From: a virus | Length of the DNA: 47,649 nucleotides | Strand: one strand, 5' to 3' | Virus record (IMG/VR): IMGVR_UViG_3300027782_002618 | Coordinates: 1 to 47,649 of that record | Part shown: positions 25,903-32,906 of the stretch, in pieces | Position numbering within the stretch: position 1 is the first letter of the stretch | Layout: each line of letters starts with the position of its first letter | The notes under the pieces: generated by a model | The model's input: the letters and a program-made list of their open reading frames with translations, nothing else | What the model was told of the DNA's origin: nothing | Database searches by the model: none | Position numbers and translations under genes: made by a program

Positions 25903-26795
25903 AGAATTTCCTTTAGGTAGTTTTGGTATTGAGTGCAGAACGGTGACACTTGGCAGTAGCTGCGGCATCGTGTTCTTTCTCCTTGTCTTACTTCGATTAC
26001 AAACTTCTCGTTCTTCTTGGCCGTCTCTTCGGACTTCGCCAGTGCTTTCTCGGCTTCCTCAAGTGTCTCGTGAACACTCTTAGCTCTCACGTTCCCATCC
26101 TTCTTTAAAGCATAGGAAGTTTTCTTCTCCCACATTTCTTCGGGTGTGCAGTCTGGCATCTCGCCATCTGTCTCCATCTCAAACAGAGCAGTGCCGTGGT
26201 CGTAGATTCGTTTTGTGATGAATGCTTCACGCTCTTCAAATGACCAGAGTGGAATATCAATCGTGGCCACTGGTGATTGTGGATAACCTTCTTTGGAAGC
26301 GGCATCGCGGGCAGACCAGTCACGAATGATGGCAATGATCTGAAGCTTACCCACGGGTACCTTCTTAACCTTCTCCACCAACCATCCGTAAATATTTAAT
26401 TGGCGGTGCCAGTCATCCTTCTCATTCATCACTGCCCATGCGCCAGTAACTTTGTAATCACTGATCGTCATCGTCCCGTTAGGCTCTAACTCTTGTAAGT
26501 CAATAGCACCAGAGATCTTCCATCCTTCATACTCAAGGTGGAGCCTCTCTTCAACGATGTGATGTTTGTCTTTGCCGTGTTCCAGAATATTGTGAACAGC
26601 AGAGCCAAACAGTGACCACACCATCTCGCTTGCGTCTTGCTCAATGTCATCCCAGTGTTTCTTTTTTAACTGAACGATACGAGGTGAGTTGATAATCTCA
26701 GTAGCAGAGATGTGTGCCTTACCTTTGGAGTACGTTGGTCTATGGATTACATTGACAAATGTCTGAGGTAAGTTGAACTTGTTTGTGAACTTCAT
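25899..26795 (-). CDS. PD-(D/E)XK exonuclease (RecB/Cas4-like)
   Basis: AGGAG lies six bases before the ATG at 26795; the GTG at 26801 is too close to it. Asp99 in SGAIDL and Asp113/Lys115 in ISDYKV form the PD-(D/E)XK metal site, followed by RQLNIYGWL as motif IV. A C-terminal cluster RCRSYCQVSPFC has three cysteines reminiscent of iron-sulfur RecB-like nucleases, though the fourth, N-terminal cysteine of Cas4 is absent. With erf and SSB it likely forms the phage recombination system, resecting ends for annealing. It is the first gene of the leftward operon. Confidence 0.8.
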   Translation of the reverse strand: MKFTNKFNLPQTFVNVIHRPTYSKGKAHISATEIINSPRIVQLKKKHWDDIEQDASEMVWSLFGSAVHNILEHGKDKHHIVEERLHLEYEGWKISGAIDLQELEPNGTMTISDYKVTGAWAVMNEKDDWHRQLNIYGWLVEKVKKVPVGKLQIIAIIRDWSARDAASKEGYPQSPVATIDIPLWSFEEREAFITKRIYDHGTALFEMETDGEMPDCTPEEMWEKKTSYALKKDGNVRAKSVHETLEEAEKALAKSEETAKKNEKFVIEVRQGERTRCRSYCQVSPFCTQYQNYLKEIL

Positions 26796-26817
26796 TGTCA
26801 CTCCTGTCTGTTAGTGT

Positions 26818-26846
26818 TTGATTGATTGTACCTGCTACATTTTAAT
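26818..26846 (+). promoter_or_regulatory. possible rightward promoter for the VRR-NUC gene
   Basis: TTGATT (26818-26823) and TTTAAT (26841-26846) are 17 bases apart. The site overlaps the leftward promoter, so the two transcripts could exclude one another. Confidence 0.4.
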
Positions 26847-26853
26847 TTTGCAA
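26825..26853 (-). promoter_or_regulatory. leftward promoter for the recombination operon
   Basis: On the minus strand TTGCAA (26853-26848) and TACAAT (26830-26825) are 17 bases apart, a close match to a sigma-70 promoter, 30 bases upstream of the exonuclease start. Confidence 0.55.
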
Positions 26854-26891
26854 TAGGTAGGTTAAAATATTTTTATCAGGTAGGAGACACC

Positions 26892-27179
26892 ATGAGAAGA
26901 GCCAACAGAATTGACGCTAACCAGAACAAAATCGTGGACGCACTACGGGGCGCAGGAGCCGTCGTTCGTATCGTTACGCAGGGTGATGGCATCCCTGACC
27001 TTTTAGTGGCTTACAAGGGCTATACGGTGCTTATGGAGGTCAAAGACGGTGACAAACCTCCGTCAGCAAGGAAACTAACCGAGCCGGAGCAGAAGTTCTT
27101 TGATGAATGGACAGGTGGAATGCTAGTAGTAGTTAATTCCGTAGGGGAAGCTCTTGAAATACTTAAACGCTGCGAGTAA
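26892..27179 (+). CDS. VRR-NUC domain nuclease
   Basis: AGGAG precedes the ATG at 26892. The 95-residue protein is a complete small VRR-NUC domain: QGDGIPDLL with Asp36, EVKDGD with Glu49 and Lys51, then EPEQKFFDEW. This is the stand-alone phage form, related to Holliday-junction resolvases. It likely cuts branched DNA during replication or packaging. It is alone on the right strand, followed by a strong terminator. Confidence 0.85.
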   Translation: MRRANRIDANQNKIVDALRGAGAVVRIVTQGDGIPDLLVAYKGYTVLMEVKDGDKPPSARKLTEPEQKFFDEWTGGMLVVVNSVGEALEILKRCE

Positions 27180-27242
27180 GATGATGGCATTCCAGAGGGC
27201 TGGTTGTTTTGTGAGTTGCTTTTGTCTCCTTTAGTTGGATTT

Positions 27243-27270
27243 GCGGGGTCTTCGGACTCCGCTTTTTTTT
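27243..27270 (+). terminator. intrinsic terminator
   Basis: GCGGGGTC-TTCG-GACTCCGC forms an eight-base-pair stem with a UUCG tetraloop and one wobble pair, followed by eight T. It ends the VRR-NUC transcript and insulates the RNA locus downstream. Confidence 0.9.
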
Positions 27271-27271
27271 G

Positions 27272-27294
27272 TAGAAATGATAAAAGATTTCTGC
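27272..27294 (+). promoter_or_regulatory. palindromic operator-like site, copy 1
   Basis: AGAAATGATAAAAGATTTCT is flanked by T and GC. It is the most diverged of five copies and lies 6 bases before the -35 box of the RNA promoter, a position where a bound protein could block or recruit polymerase. Confidence 0.6.
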
Positions 27295-27300
27295 GGGCTG

Positions 27301-27330
27301 TTGCAAAGCCGGAAAAGTTGTGCTTATAAT
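27301..27330 (+). promoter_or_regulatory. strong promoter of the structured RNA
   Basis: TTGCAA (27301-27306) and a perfect TATAAT (27325-27330) are 18 bases apart. The expected start is near 27337. No reading frame with a ribosome site follows for nearly 600 bases. Confidence 0.65.
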
Positions 27331-27336
27331 CCGCCC

Positions 27337-27850
27337 GTTACTGTTGCGAGTGACAATTGAGGCCACTTATGGCTATATTCCGCTTTACCTAATGCTTTCG
27401 GTCGGAGAGATATTAGGCAAGGTCGCAACCGGAATGTAGCCTTAAGTGGCTTTTTTGTTTTGAGACTGGGACTGTGCTGCGGGTTAGCGCCGCAAGCTCC
27501 TAAAGTGGACGAAATGTTTTGAAAAACACTGCTTCATGTGAGCAGTTCCAGTCTCTCCTCCTACAGTAGCCGTACTCCGAACGTTATCAAGCACCTGCAT
27601 GGGTGGCGCGGAGCAGAACACCGGCACTGGCCACACCCCCAGACAAATGCCGTCCAGCCTGTTAGCGAGGGACTGGGCAAGATAGTAGGGACATGGTGAT
27701 ACAAGACCTCTATCGACGAATCGCTACGTTCTGCGTACTCTAGGCAGGCTCCACTCAAGTGAGCTTCGCTGGGAGAGGGAGAGAGCTTCTCACCCTTGGG
27801 GAACCTATGGCTAAAACGCAACACTAGGGAAAGTCCCTAGCACCTTTTTA
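27337..27850 (+). ncRNA. candidate large structured noncoding RNA
   Basis: About 510 gene-free bases lie between a near-consensus promoter and a hairpin with a U-run. Visible helices: a 21-position stem (27362-27382 with 27430-27450, one mismatch) extended by 27383-27393 with 27412-27422; a 13-base-pair stem 27462-27474 with 27543-27555 enclosing 27476-27482/27490-27497; 27623-27630 with 27639-27651; 27652-27659 with 27670-27678. TGTTGCG (27342-27348) near the 5' end is the exact complement of CGCAACA (27817-27823) near the 3' end. Two hairpin loops share GTTAGCG. Size and layout recall ornate phage RNAs such as GOLLD and ROOL, but neither consensus is recognised. A T6 after 27450 might instead end a short RNA of about 120 bases. 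Confidence 0.65.
27824..27849 (+). terminator. terminator of the structured RNA
   Basis: CTAGGGA-AAG-TCCCTAG is a perfect seven-base-pair hairpin followed by CACC and five T. The short gap before the T-run makes it a moderate terminator. Confidence 0.6.
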
Positions 27851-27923
27851 CAACAGACGGTACAGAACGATAAAACTGTGCAATAATAATTGGAAACATA
27901 GCAGGTATAACAGGAGACAATCA

Positions 27924-28115
27924 ATGAGGTATAACGAGTCACACGGTGGAGCAAGAAAAGGTTCGGGCAGACCGGCCACACAGTTAGATGAGAGAAGGAT
28001 GTTGTCGCTTAGGGCGCAGGGATTTTCAATAGCAAACATAGCGGCAAGATTTGATGTGAAGGAACACATCATTAGGTACGCACTAGATAGGATTAAACGT
28101 GAGCAGACCAAGTAA
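27924..28115 (+). CDS. small HTH protein with AT-hook-like N-terminus
   Basis: AGGAG precedes the ATG. The 63-residue protein has GGARKGSGRP near its start, an AT-hook-like element, followed by a helix-turn-helix (RRMLSLRAQGFSIANIAARFDVKEHIIRYALDRI) of the Hin-recombinase type. It has no catalytic part, so it should bind DNA only. It is the first gene downstream of the RNA locus and may regulate this operon. Confidence 0.7.
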   Translation: MRYNESHGGARKGSGRPATQLDERRMLSLRAQGFSIANIAARFDVKEHIIRYALDRIKREQTK

Positions 28116-28407
28116 AGACACATGCCTGACGATGGCTTACTACCAGTACAGGTGTATGAACGAAGAATTCATGTGGCGTTGGCTCTTTGAGTGGGCTACG
28201 TGGGAGGACGACATGGGGTGTCATGTGGAAGGTAAGAAACTAAAGAAAAGGAAAACAGTGATGACCAAAGAACAGATAGAAAGATTCAACCAAACATTCC
28301 CCGAGTTCGACAACGTGCTTGGCAGAACGATGGTGGCTTGGGTGGAAGCTGAGGTAACTCAGCAGTTAGTGGAGCAGTTCGATGAGATCTTGGAGGATAA
28401 AAAATGA
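28099..28407 (+). CDS. small phage protein of unknown function
   Basis: A GTG at 28099, with AGGA upstream, opens a 102-residue frame overlapping the HTH gene; an internal ATG at 28132 has no ribosome site. The protein is rich in Trp, Met and acidic residues (MWRWLFEWATWEDDMG) with helical C-terminus. No family recognised. Confidence 0.55.
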   Translation: MSRPSKDTCLTMAYYQYRCMNEEFMWRWLFEWATWEDDMGCHVEGKKLKKRKTVMTKEQIERFNQTFPEFDNVLGRTMVAWVEAEVTQQLVEQFDEILEDKK

Positions 28408-28589
28408 AAGTCAGAACTATCCGCAAGAAAACCCTGACAAAACTTTGTTACAACAAAACAATTACATGGTTTCTTGCGCCAATCCTTGCGAGGGCGGCAA
28501 AGATCCAAGAACGTAACGACAGAATCAGAGCACAGGTAGACAAGATGTTTCCAGATTTGAAAGGAATTCCATGTCCGACTTGGATTTAA
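28404..28589 (+). CDS. small basic protein of unknown function
   Basis: ATGA overlap with the previous stop. The 61-residue product begins with a very basic segment (KVRTIRKKTLTKL), then a hydrophobic patch TITWFLAPILARA that might sit on a membrane, and a charged helix. Unknown function. Confidence 0.5.
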   Translation: MKVRTIRKKTLTKLCYNKTITWFLAPILARAAKIQERNDRIRAQVDKMFPDLKGIPCPTWI

Positions 28590-28774
28590 ACGTGTGGGAA
28601 AGAGCGATGGGCTGGCGCAAGCGGCAGATGGTCAAGGCTCAGATCAACGAGGTGTCAGAGAAGATACGCAACGACACCATTGAAGAGGTGGCTAAAGAGA
28701 TTGAGAAGATGACCATGTTTGGGCAGGACACCACATCAAGCTTTGCAGTTTACATAAGGGGCATGAAGCGATGA
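28571..28774 (+). CDS. small helical protein of unknown function
   Basis: The 67-residue protein starts within the previous gene (19-base overlap) and ends ATGA on the next one. It is mostly charged helix. Unknown function. Confidence 0.5.
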   Translation: MSDLDLNVWERAMGWRKRQMVKAQINEVSEKIRNDTIEEVAKEIEKMTMFGQDTTSSFAVYIRGMKR

Positions 28775-29010
28775 TTAAGTACGACGGGTATGACGAAGCC
28801 ATCCTTGGCCCTGCAATGATCTGGCGTGACAGGCAACAGGTTCAAGTGCTTGTCTATGACGCTGAAAAGATACGGGAGATTCTCATGCGGGACGGCATGG
28901 ATGCCGAGGAAGCTAGAGAGTTTATTGAATTCAACATCGAAGGCGGTTACTTGGGGGTTACGACACCCGTACTGGTATGGCCTCAAGATTTTTGGGATGA
29001 CGAAGAATGA
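28771..29010 (+). CDS. small conserved phage protein
   Basis: The 79-residue protein contains MDAEEAREFIEFNIEGGYLG...TPVLV, a pattern I have met in phage proteins of unknown role. Overlaps both neighbours by four bases. Confidence 0.6.
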   Translation: MIKYDGYDEAILGPAMIWRDRQQVQVLVYDAEKIREILMRDGMDAEEAREFIEFNIEGGYLGVTTPVLVWPQDFWDDEE

Positions 29011-29180
29011 ACGGATTTGTAGCGCAACAGTTGGTGCTTGGAAGCAAGCAGCCTTACCACCAACTCAAAGTATGTGACAAGTGTAAGGAAGAGAAGCCAC
29101 CAGAGGGAGGCATTCAGATGTCACCCAACAAGTGGCATTGTGCAAACTGCTGGACTAGAAGGGCAATAAGGAGATCGTAA
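29007..29180 (+). CDS. small zinc-ribbon protein
   Basis: The 57-residue frame has CDKC (23-26) and CANC (45-48), a typical pair of zinc knuckles around a short beta hairpin. Start overlaps the previous stop (ATGA) and stop overlaps the next start (TAATG). Likely a nucleic-acid- or protein-binding adaptor. Confidence 0.6.
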   Translation: MNGFVAQQLVLGSKQPYHQLKVCDKCKEEKPPEGGIQMSPNKWHCANCWTRRAIRRS

Positions 29181-29290
29181 TGGAAGAACTAAAAGCAAAA
29201 CTGGAATGGGAAAAACAATACAGCAAGATGTTGGAGGAGCTTATAGCCCACTACCAACGAGAGATTAACTATCTGAAAGCAAACACATGA
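29180..29290 (+). CDS. 36-residue helical peptide
   Basis: An ideal AAGGAG (29168-29173) precedes the ATG. The peptide is a single amphipathic charged helix starting MEELKAKLEWEKQYSKM. Coupled to both neighbours. Function unknown. Confidence 0.5.
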   Translation: MEELKAKLEWEKQYSKMLEELIAHYQREINYLKANT

Positions 29291-29442
29291 ACGATGCACG
29301 ACAGGCGTTTGAGTCTTACATGGCCACCAAAGGCAGAAGCATTGCTGATGCTTGGAATGGTAAGAGGTACACCAACATCAACATCAATACCAAGTGGTGT
29401 TACTTTTTAATAGGATGGACAATGAAAGGACAGGGCAAATGA
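29287..29442 (+). CDS. 51-residue protein of unknown function
   Basis: Starts ATGA over the previous stop and overlaps the ParB-like start in the same way. The tail holds a short hydrophobic patch (WCYFLIGW). Not recognised. Confidence 0.5.
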   Translation: MNDARQAFESYMATKGRSIADAWNGKRYTNININTKWCYFLIGWTMKGQGK

Positions 29443-30194
29443 AACTTAACCAACTAACTATTGATGGCGGTACGCAATCACGGGTCAAGATTATTCAAGA
29501 GGCGGTGGATGAATACGCAGAGTCGCTTGCAGGTGGTGCGAGGTTTCCTCCGGTGCTTGCGTACTACGACGGCATAAATTATTACTTGACTGACGGATAC
29601 CACCGGTACTTTGCCCACCAGAAGGCCGGCTTAAAGGACATCGAGGTAACAGTTGTTAACGGCACATTGAGGGATGCGATTCTTAGATCCTTTAGTGTGA
29701 ATGCAGAGAATGGCCGGCACAGATCTAACGAGGACAAGCGCAACGCAGTTCAGGCCATGCTTGATGACTTTGAGTGGCAGTTCTGGAACAACACCGAGAT
29801 AGCCAAGGCGTGTCGTGTGTCTGTTACTTTGGTCGAGTCAGTCCGTGGTGGCGTGAAGCCAGAGGTGGTGAAGGTTAGTCGTAATGGTAAAGTGTTTGAG
29901 CGTAAAGCTAAGTACGAGAAGCCAGATGAACCTAAGCATGACACTTCGGGTGATGTGATTAAGTCATTGGCAGATGAGAACGATAAGCTGAAGGATCGTC
30001 TGGCGGTGGCAGTTTATGCGGCTGACGAGTCGGAGAAGAAGTTAGTTGAGAACACTATCACGCAGTTGCGTGAGGATATTCGTTTGTTAGAGATCGAATT
30101 GAAGTCTACCCGTATCAGTCGGGACACATTGCTAAATGAGAATGCGGCAATGAAGAAACAAATTGCAGCGATGCAGAGACAGTTAAAGAAGTAA
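29439..30194 (+). CDS. ParB/Srx-fold protein with coiled-coil tail
   Basis: The ATG at 29439 is coupled to the preceding stop; the longer frame from 29394 would overlap that gene. Residues 1-75 form a ParB N-terminal-type domain with TDGYHRYFAHQKAG (51-64) in the nucleotide-binding box. NAENGRHRSNEDKRNAVQAML and a helix-turn-helix-like segment (TEIAKACRVSVTLVESV) follow, and the last 90 residues are a long coiled coil. ParB-like phage proteins bind DNA and may hydrolyse CTP or act as nucleases; which applies is not clear. It precedes helicase and primase genes. Confidence 0.75.
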   Translation: MKLNQLTIDGGTQSRVKIIQEAVDEYAESLAGGARFPPVLAYYDGINYYLTDGYHRYFAHQKAGLKDIEVTVVNGTLRDAILRSFSVNAENGRHRSNEDKRNAVQAMLDDFEWQFWNNTEIAKACRVSVTLVESVRGGVKPEVVKVSRNGKVFERKAKYEKPDEPKHDTSGDVIKSLADENDKLKDRLAVAVYAADESEKKLVENTITQLREDIRLLEIELKSTRISRDTLLNENAAMKKQIAAMQRQLKK

Positions 30195-30206
30195 AAGAAG
30201 CCTAAG

Positions 30207-30226
30207 CCCACAGGCTAATGTGTGGG
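30207..30226 (+). promoter_or_regulatory. intergenic hairpin before the helicase gene
   Basis: CCCACA-GGCTAATG-TGTGGG forms a six-base-pair stem just upstream of the helicase Shine-Dalgarno. AGCC at 30199-30202 can alternatively pair with GGCT in the loop, so two exclusive folds are possible. No T-run. Confidence 0.35.
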
Positions 30227-30242
30227 TAGCTGGAGAAACAAT

Positions 30243-31718
30243 ATGGGATTAGAGTTACGGCCTTATCAGAAGGCTACGCTAGAGGCATTGCGTAAGGGGT
30301 TTGCATCGGGCAAGAAAAGCCTGATGCTCTACGCCCCCACGGGTGCGGGTAAAACGGAGATGGCTATCGCTTTGCTTGAAGCCACAAAGGAGAAGGGTAA
30401 TCGGGCGGCAATGGTCTTAGACAGGATCATTCTGTGCGATCAGACCAGTCAGCGGTTAGACAAGTACAAGATTGACCACGGGGTTTTACAGTCAGGCCAC
30501 TGGCGTGATCTGCCATCGGAGAAGATACAGATCTGCTCGGCTCAGACATTGGAGAGACGCGAGGAGTTTCCCAATTTAAATCTACTCATCATTGACGAAG
30601 CCCACCAGACCCGTGCGGCAACAGTTGAATTTATCAAGAACAATCCAGAGATCAGAGTCATTGGGCTGAGTGCTACACCTTTTACCAAGGGGTTAGCCAA
30701 GGTCTATGAGGATGTGGTCTCCACTGTCACGACTCAGGAGTTGGTAGATGACAAGGTGCTTGTTCCGCTAAAAGTATTTATTGCCAAAGAAATAAACATG
30801 GAGGGGGCTAAGAAGGTGGCGGGCGAGTGGTCTCCTATAGAGACTACTAAACGAGGAATGCAGATCACAGGCGACATCGTGGTGGAGTGGGAGAAAAAGA
30901 CCAATGAGATCTTTGGTAAGCCGGCAAAGACGATTGTGTTCTGCTCCGGTGTAGCTCATGGTGCTGACTTGGCGCAGAAGTTTGGTGATCGTGGCTATAA
31001 CTTTATCAATATCAGTTATCGGGATGACGATCAGTATAAGAAGGATGTGATCGAGGAGTTCAGTAAGCCGAACACAGAGATTCAAGGGTTGATAGCTACT
31101 GACATCCTGACCAAAGGATTTGATGTGTCCGATGTGAAGATTGGGGTATCGGCTAGGCCGTTCTCTAAGTCCTTATCCTCCCACATTCAGCAGATGGGAC
31201 GGGTCATGCGTGGTCATCAAGGGAAAGACTTTGCCGTGTGGTTGGATCATTCGGGTAACTATCTTAGATTCCGCGAGGAGTGGGATGAGGTGTTCGGTGG
31301 TGGTGTTAGTGAACTAGATGACGGGGCGGAAAAGACCAAGAAAGAACCAAGCGAGAAGGAAAAAGAGTTAGCTAAGTGTCCTGCGTGTGGTGCTTTGTGG
31401 CCTTTGAATTCAGATATGTGCAAGTCATGTGGACATATCAGGCAGAGAAAGACCAAGGTCGAGGCGGTAGCGGGGGAGATGGAAGAACTCACGGGCACTA
31501 TGGCTCGCGAGAGTAAGCAGTTGTGGTGGTCGATGATGAACTGGTACATGAAATACAACGGATGGTCGAAGGGACGGGCTGCTAATGTGTACCGAGAGAA
31601 GTTCGGGGTCTGGCCTCGCGGGTTGGAAGACAATCCAGTCATGCCGGATGAGAAGGTTTCTAAGTTTGTTAAGGATGGGATTGACAGATACATCAAGTCA
31701 ATCAGGAGGATGCGGTAA
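30243..31718 (+). CDS. SF2 DNA helicase (DEAH-box) with zinc finger
   Basis: GGAG precedes the ATG at 30243 with good spacing; a GTG at 30222 is less likely. The 491-residue protein has LRPYQ (Q-motif-like), Walker A PTGAGKT (32-38), DEAH (118-121), SAT (143-145) and motif VI QMGRVMRG (about 318-325). A four-cysteine zinc site (CPAC...CKSC) follows the helicase core, then a conserved C-terminal domain (SKGRAANVYREKFGVWPRG). It resembles replicative or UvsW/RecG-type phage helicases and lies next to the primase, so I infer a role in replication. Confidence 0.88.
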   Translation: MGLELRPYQKATLEALRKGFASGKKSLMLYAPTGAGKTEMAIALLEATKEKGNRAAMVLDRIILCDQTSQRLDKYKIDHGVLQSGHWRDLPSEKIQICSAQTLERREEFPNLNLLIIDEAHQTRAATVEFIKNNPEIRVIGLSATPFTKGLAKVYEDVVSTVTTQELVDDKVLVPLKVFIAKEINMEGAKKVAGEWSPIETTKRGMQITGDIVVEWEKKTNEIFGKPAKTIVFCSGVAHGADLAQKFGDRGYNFINISYRDDDQYKKDVIEEFSKPNTEIQGLIATDILTKGFDVSDVKIGVSARPFSKSLSSHIQQMGRVMRGHQGKDFAVWLDHSGNYLRFREEWDEVFGGGVSELDDGAEKTKKEPSEKEKELAKCPACGALWPLNSDMCKSCGHIRQRKTKVEAVAGEMEELTGTMARESKQLWWSMMNWYMKYNGWSKGRAANVYREKFGVWPRGLEDNPVMPDEKVSKFVKDGIDRYIKSIRRMR

Positions 31719-32542
31719 TGGAATTCATTTCATTTTGTCGTGCTCATGGGGTATTGATCGACATCCCTCCACCGATAGGAGTTTGGAGGAGATACCCAAC
31801 GGATGACCACCCAAAGAAAAGAAACGGGGCGGTCAAGTTCATGGGAGATCACGGGTTTGTGCAGAACCATGCGGTCGATACAGAGGTATCTGTGTGGCAA
31901 CCGGAGACACCGATCAAGGTTGATAGAAAGAAGATTGCCAAGGATTTACAGGCGGTTGAGGAAAAGAGGCGGGCGGATCAGGCGGATGCAGTTAAACGGG
32001 CTGCTTTTATCCTGAGTCAGACAGTCATAGGTAAGCATGCGTACCTAGACAAGAAAGGTTTTATAGGCGCAGAGGACATGGTGTGGGGGCATGAAGGTAA
32101 GAGGACGATGGTTGTACCCATGCGGGTGGATGGACACCTTGTCGGATGTCAGCTAATCGAGGAGGACGGATCTAAGAAGTTTTTGTATGGTCAGCGCACC
32201 AGTAATGCCGAGTTGGTCATGGACAATAAAGGAATTCATATTCTTTGTGAAGGTTACGCCACGGGTCTGTCTATCCAAGAGGCTTTTAAGAAGATGAGCC
32301 GGAGGTACACGATCCATGTATGTTTTAGCGCGGGGAATATGAAGAAGGTGGCGCAGGGCTTACCGGATGGACTCATTGTTGCGGATAACGATAAAAGCAA
32401 GACGGGGGAGCGGGTCGCAAAGGAGATCGGATGGCCTTACTGGATGAGCGATGTCGAGGGAGAGGACGCTAACGACACTCACCAAAGGATAGGCGTTCTC
32501 CGGTTTGGATTAAGCCTAGTGCGCTCATTGAACTTGGTCTGA
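31718..32542 (+). CDS. TOPRIM-domain DNA primase
   Basis: Starts TAATG-coupled to the helicase. Of 274 residues, about 128-240 hold a TOPRIM fold: ILCEGYATG with Glu178 and GLIVADND with Asp223 and Asp225. The N-terminal part (FISFCRAHGVLID, then GDHGFVQN) resembles the region before TOPRIM in phage primases, without a visible zinc knuckle. It would make RNA primers; no DNA polymerase gene is in the window, suggesting use of the host polymerase. Confidence 0.8.
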   Translation: MEFISFCRAHGVLIDIPPPIGVWRRYPTDDHPKKRNGAVKFMGDHGFVQNHAVDTEVSVWQPETPIKVDRKKIAKDLQAVEEKRRADQADAVKRAAFILSQTVIGKHAYLDKKGFIGAEDMVWGHEGKRTMVVPMRVDGHLVGCQLIEEDGSKKFLYGQRTSNAELVMDNKGIHILCEGYATGLSIQEAFKKMSRRYTIHVCFSAGNMKKVAQGLPDGLIVADNDKSKTGERVAKEIGWPYWMSDVEGEDANDTHQRIGVLRFGLSLVRSLNLV

Positions 32543-32722
32543 GTAATACATGTAGTCAACGCTCAAGATCTCGGGGTGCATAGCCTCCGCGATCTTGAGG
32601 TTGGAGAGTATCTCTAAGCCGATTTCGTAACTCATCATGCCGTGGCCTATGTGGTCAGACTTGACAGTTACGAAACCTTTTTCATCTTCTACGAGATAGA
32701 TTGCGAACAGAGTTTTCTTCAT
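32525..32722 (-). CDS. small phage protein of unknown function
   Basis: The 65-residue product starts MKKTLFAIYLVEDEKGF at an ATG overlapping the previous TAA (TAATG). Compact alpha/beta composition. Overlaps the primase tail-to-tail by 18 bases. It is the last gene of the leftward small-gene array. Confidence 0.55.
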   Translation of the reverse strand: MKKTLFAIYLVEDEKGFVTVKSDHIGHGMMSYEIGLEILSNLKIAEAMHPEILSVDYMYYSDQVQ

Positions 32723-32904
32723 TAAAAGATTTTGCCTAAACAGTAGCCTATTGCAATACAAAGGATAGCTAATTGCAAGGTCTCTTGCCAGTAGGTCGGA
32801 CGCTTTTTTATGATCTCGATGGCGCATCCGTAGCGGGCGCGGTGCTCGGGGTCGTGGGGAAAAGCCTCAGCTAAGGTGCGGGGGTAGGTTCTAGTTGTGT
32901 CCAT
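32722..32904 (-). CDS. 60-residue membrane-tail protein
   Basis: Soluble N-terminus (TRTYPRTLAEAFPHDPEHRARYG) and a C-terminal hydrophobic span LQLAILCIAIGYCLG ending KIF, so a tail-anchored protein is likely. TAATG coupling to the next gene. Function unknown. Confidence 0.55.
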   Translation of the reverse strand: MDTTRTYPRTLAEAFPHDPEHRARYGCAIEIIKKRPTYWQETLQLAILCIAIGYCLGKIF

Positions 32905-32906
32905 GA

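Noticed and set aside
27561-27824. 87-residue minus-strand frame in the RNA block
   Set aside because: It has no ribosome site, atypical composition, and lies in a region better explained by base-paired RNA.
27337-27850. tmRNA, RNase P or 6S RNA
   Set aside because: No tRNA-like acceptor end or tag frame, no RNase P core signature beyond a chance GGAAAGTCC in a simple hairpin, and much longer than 6S RNA.
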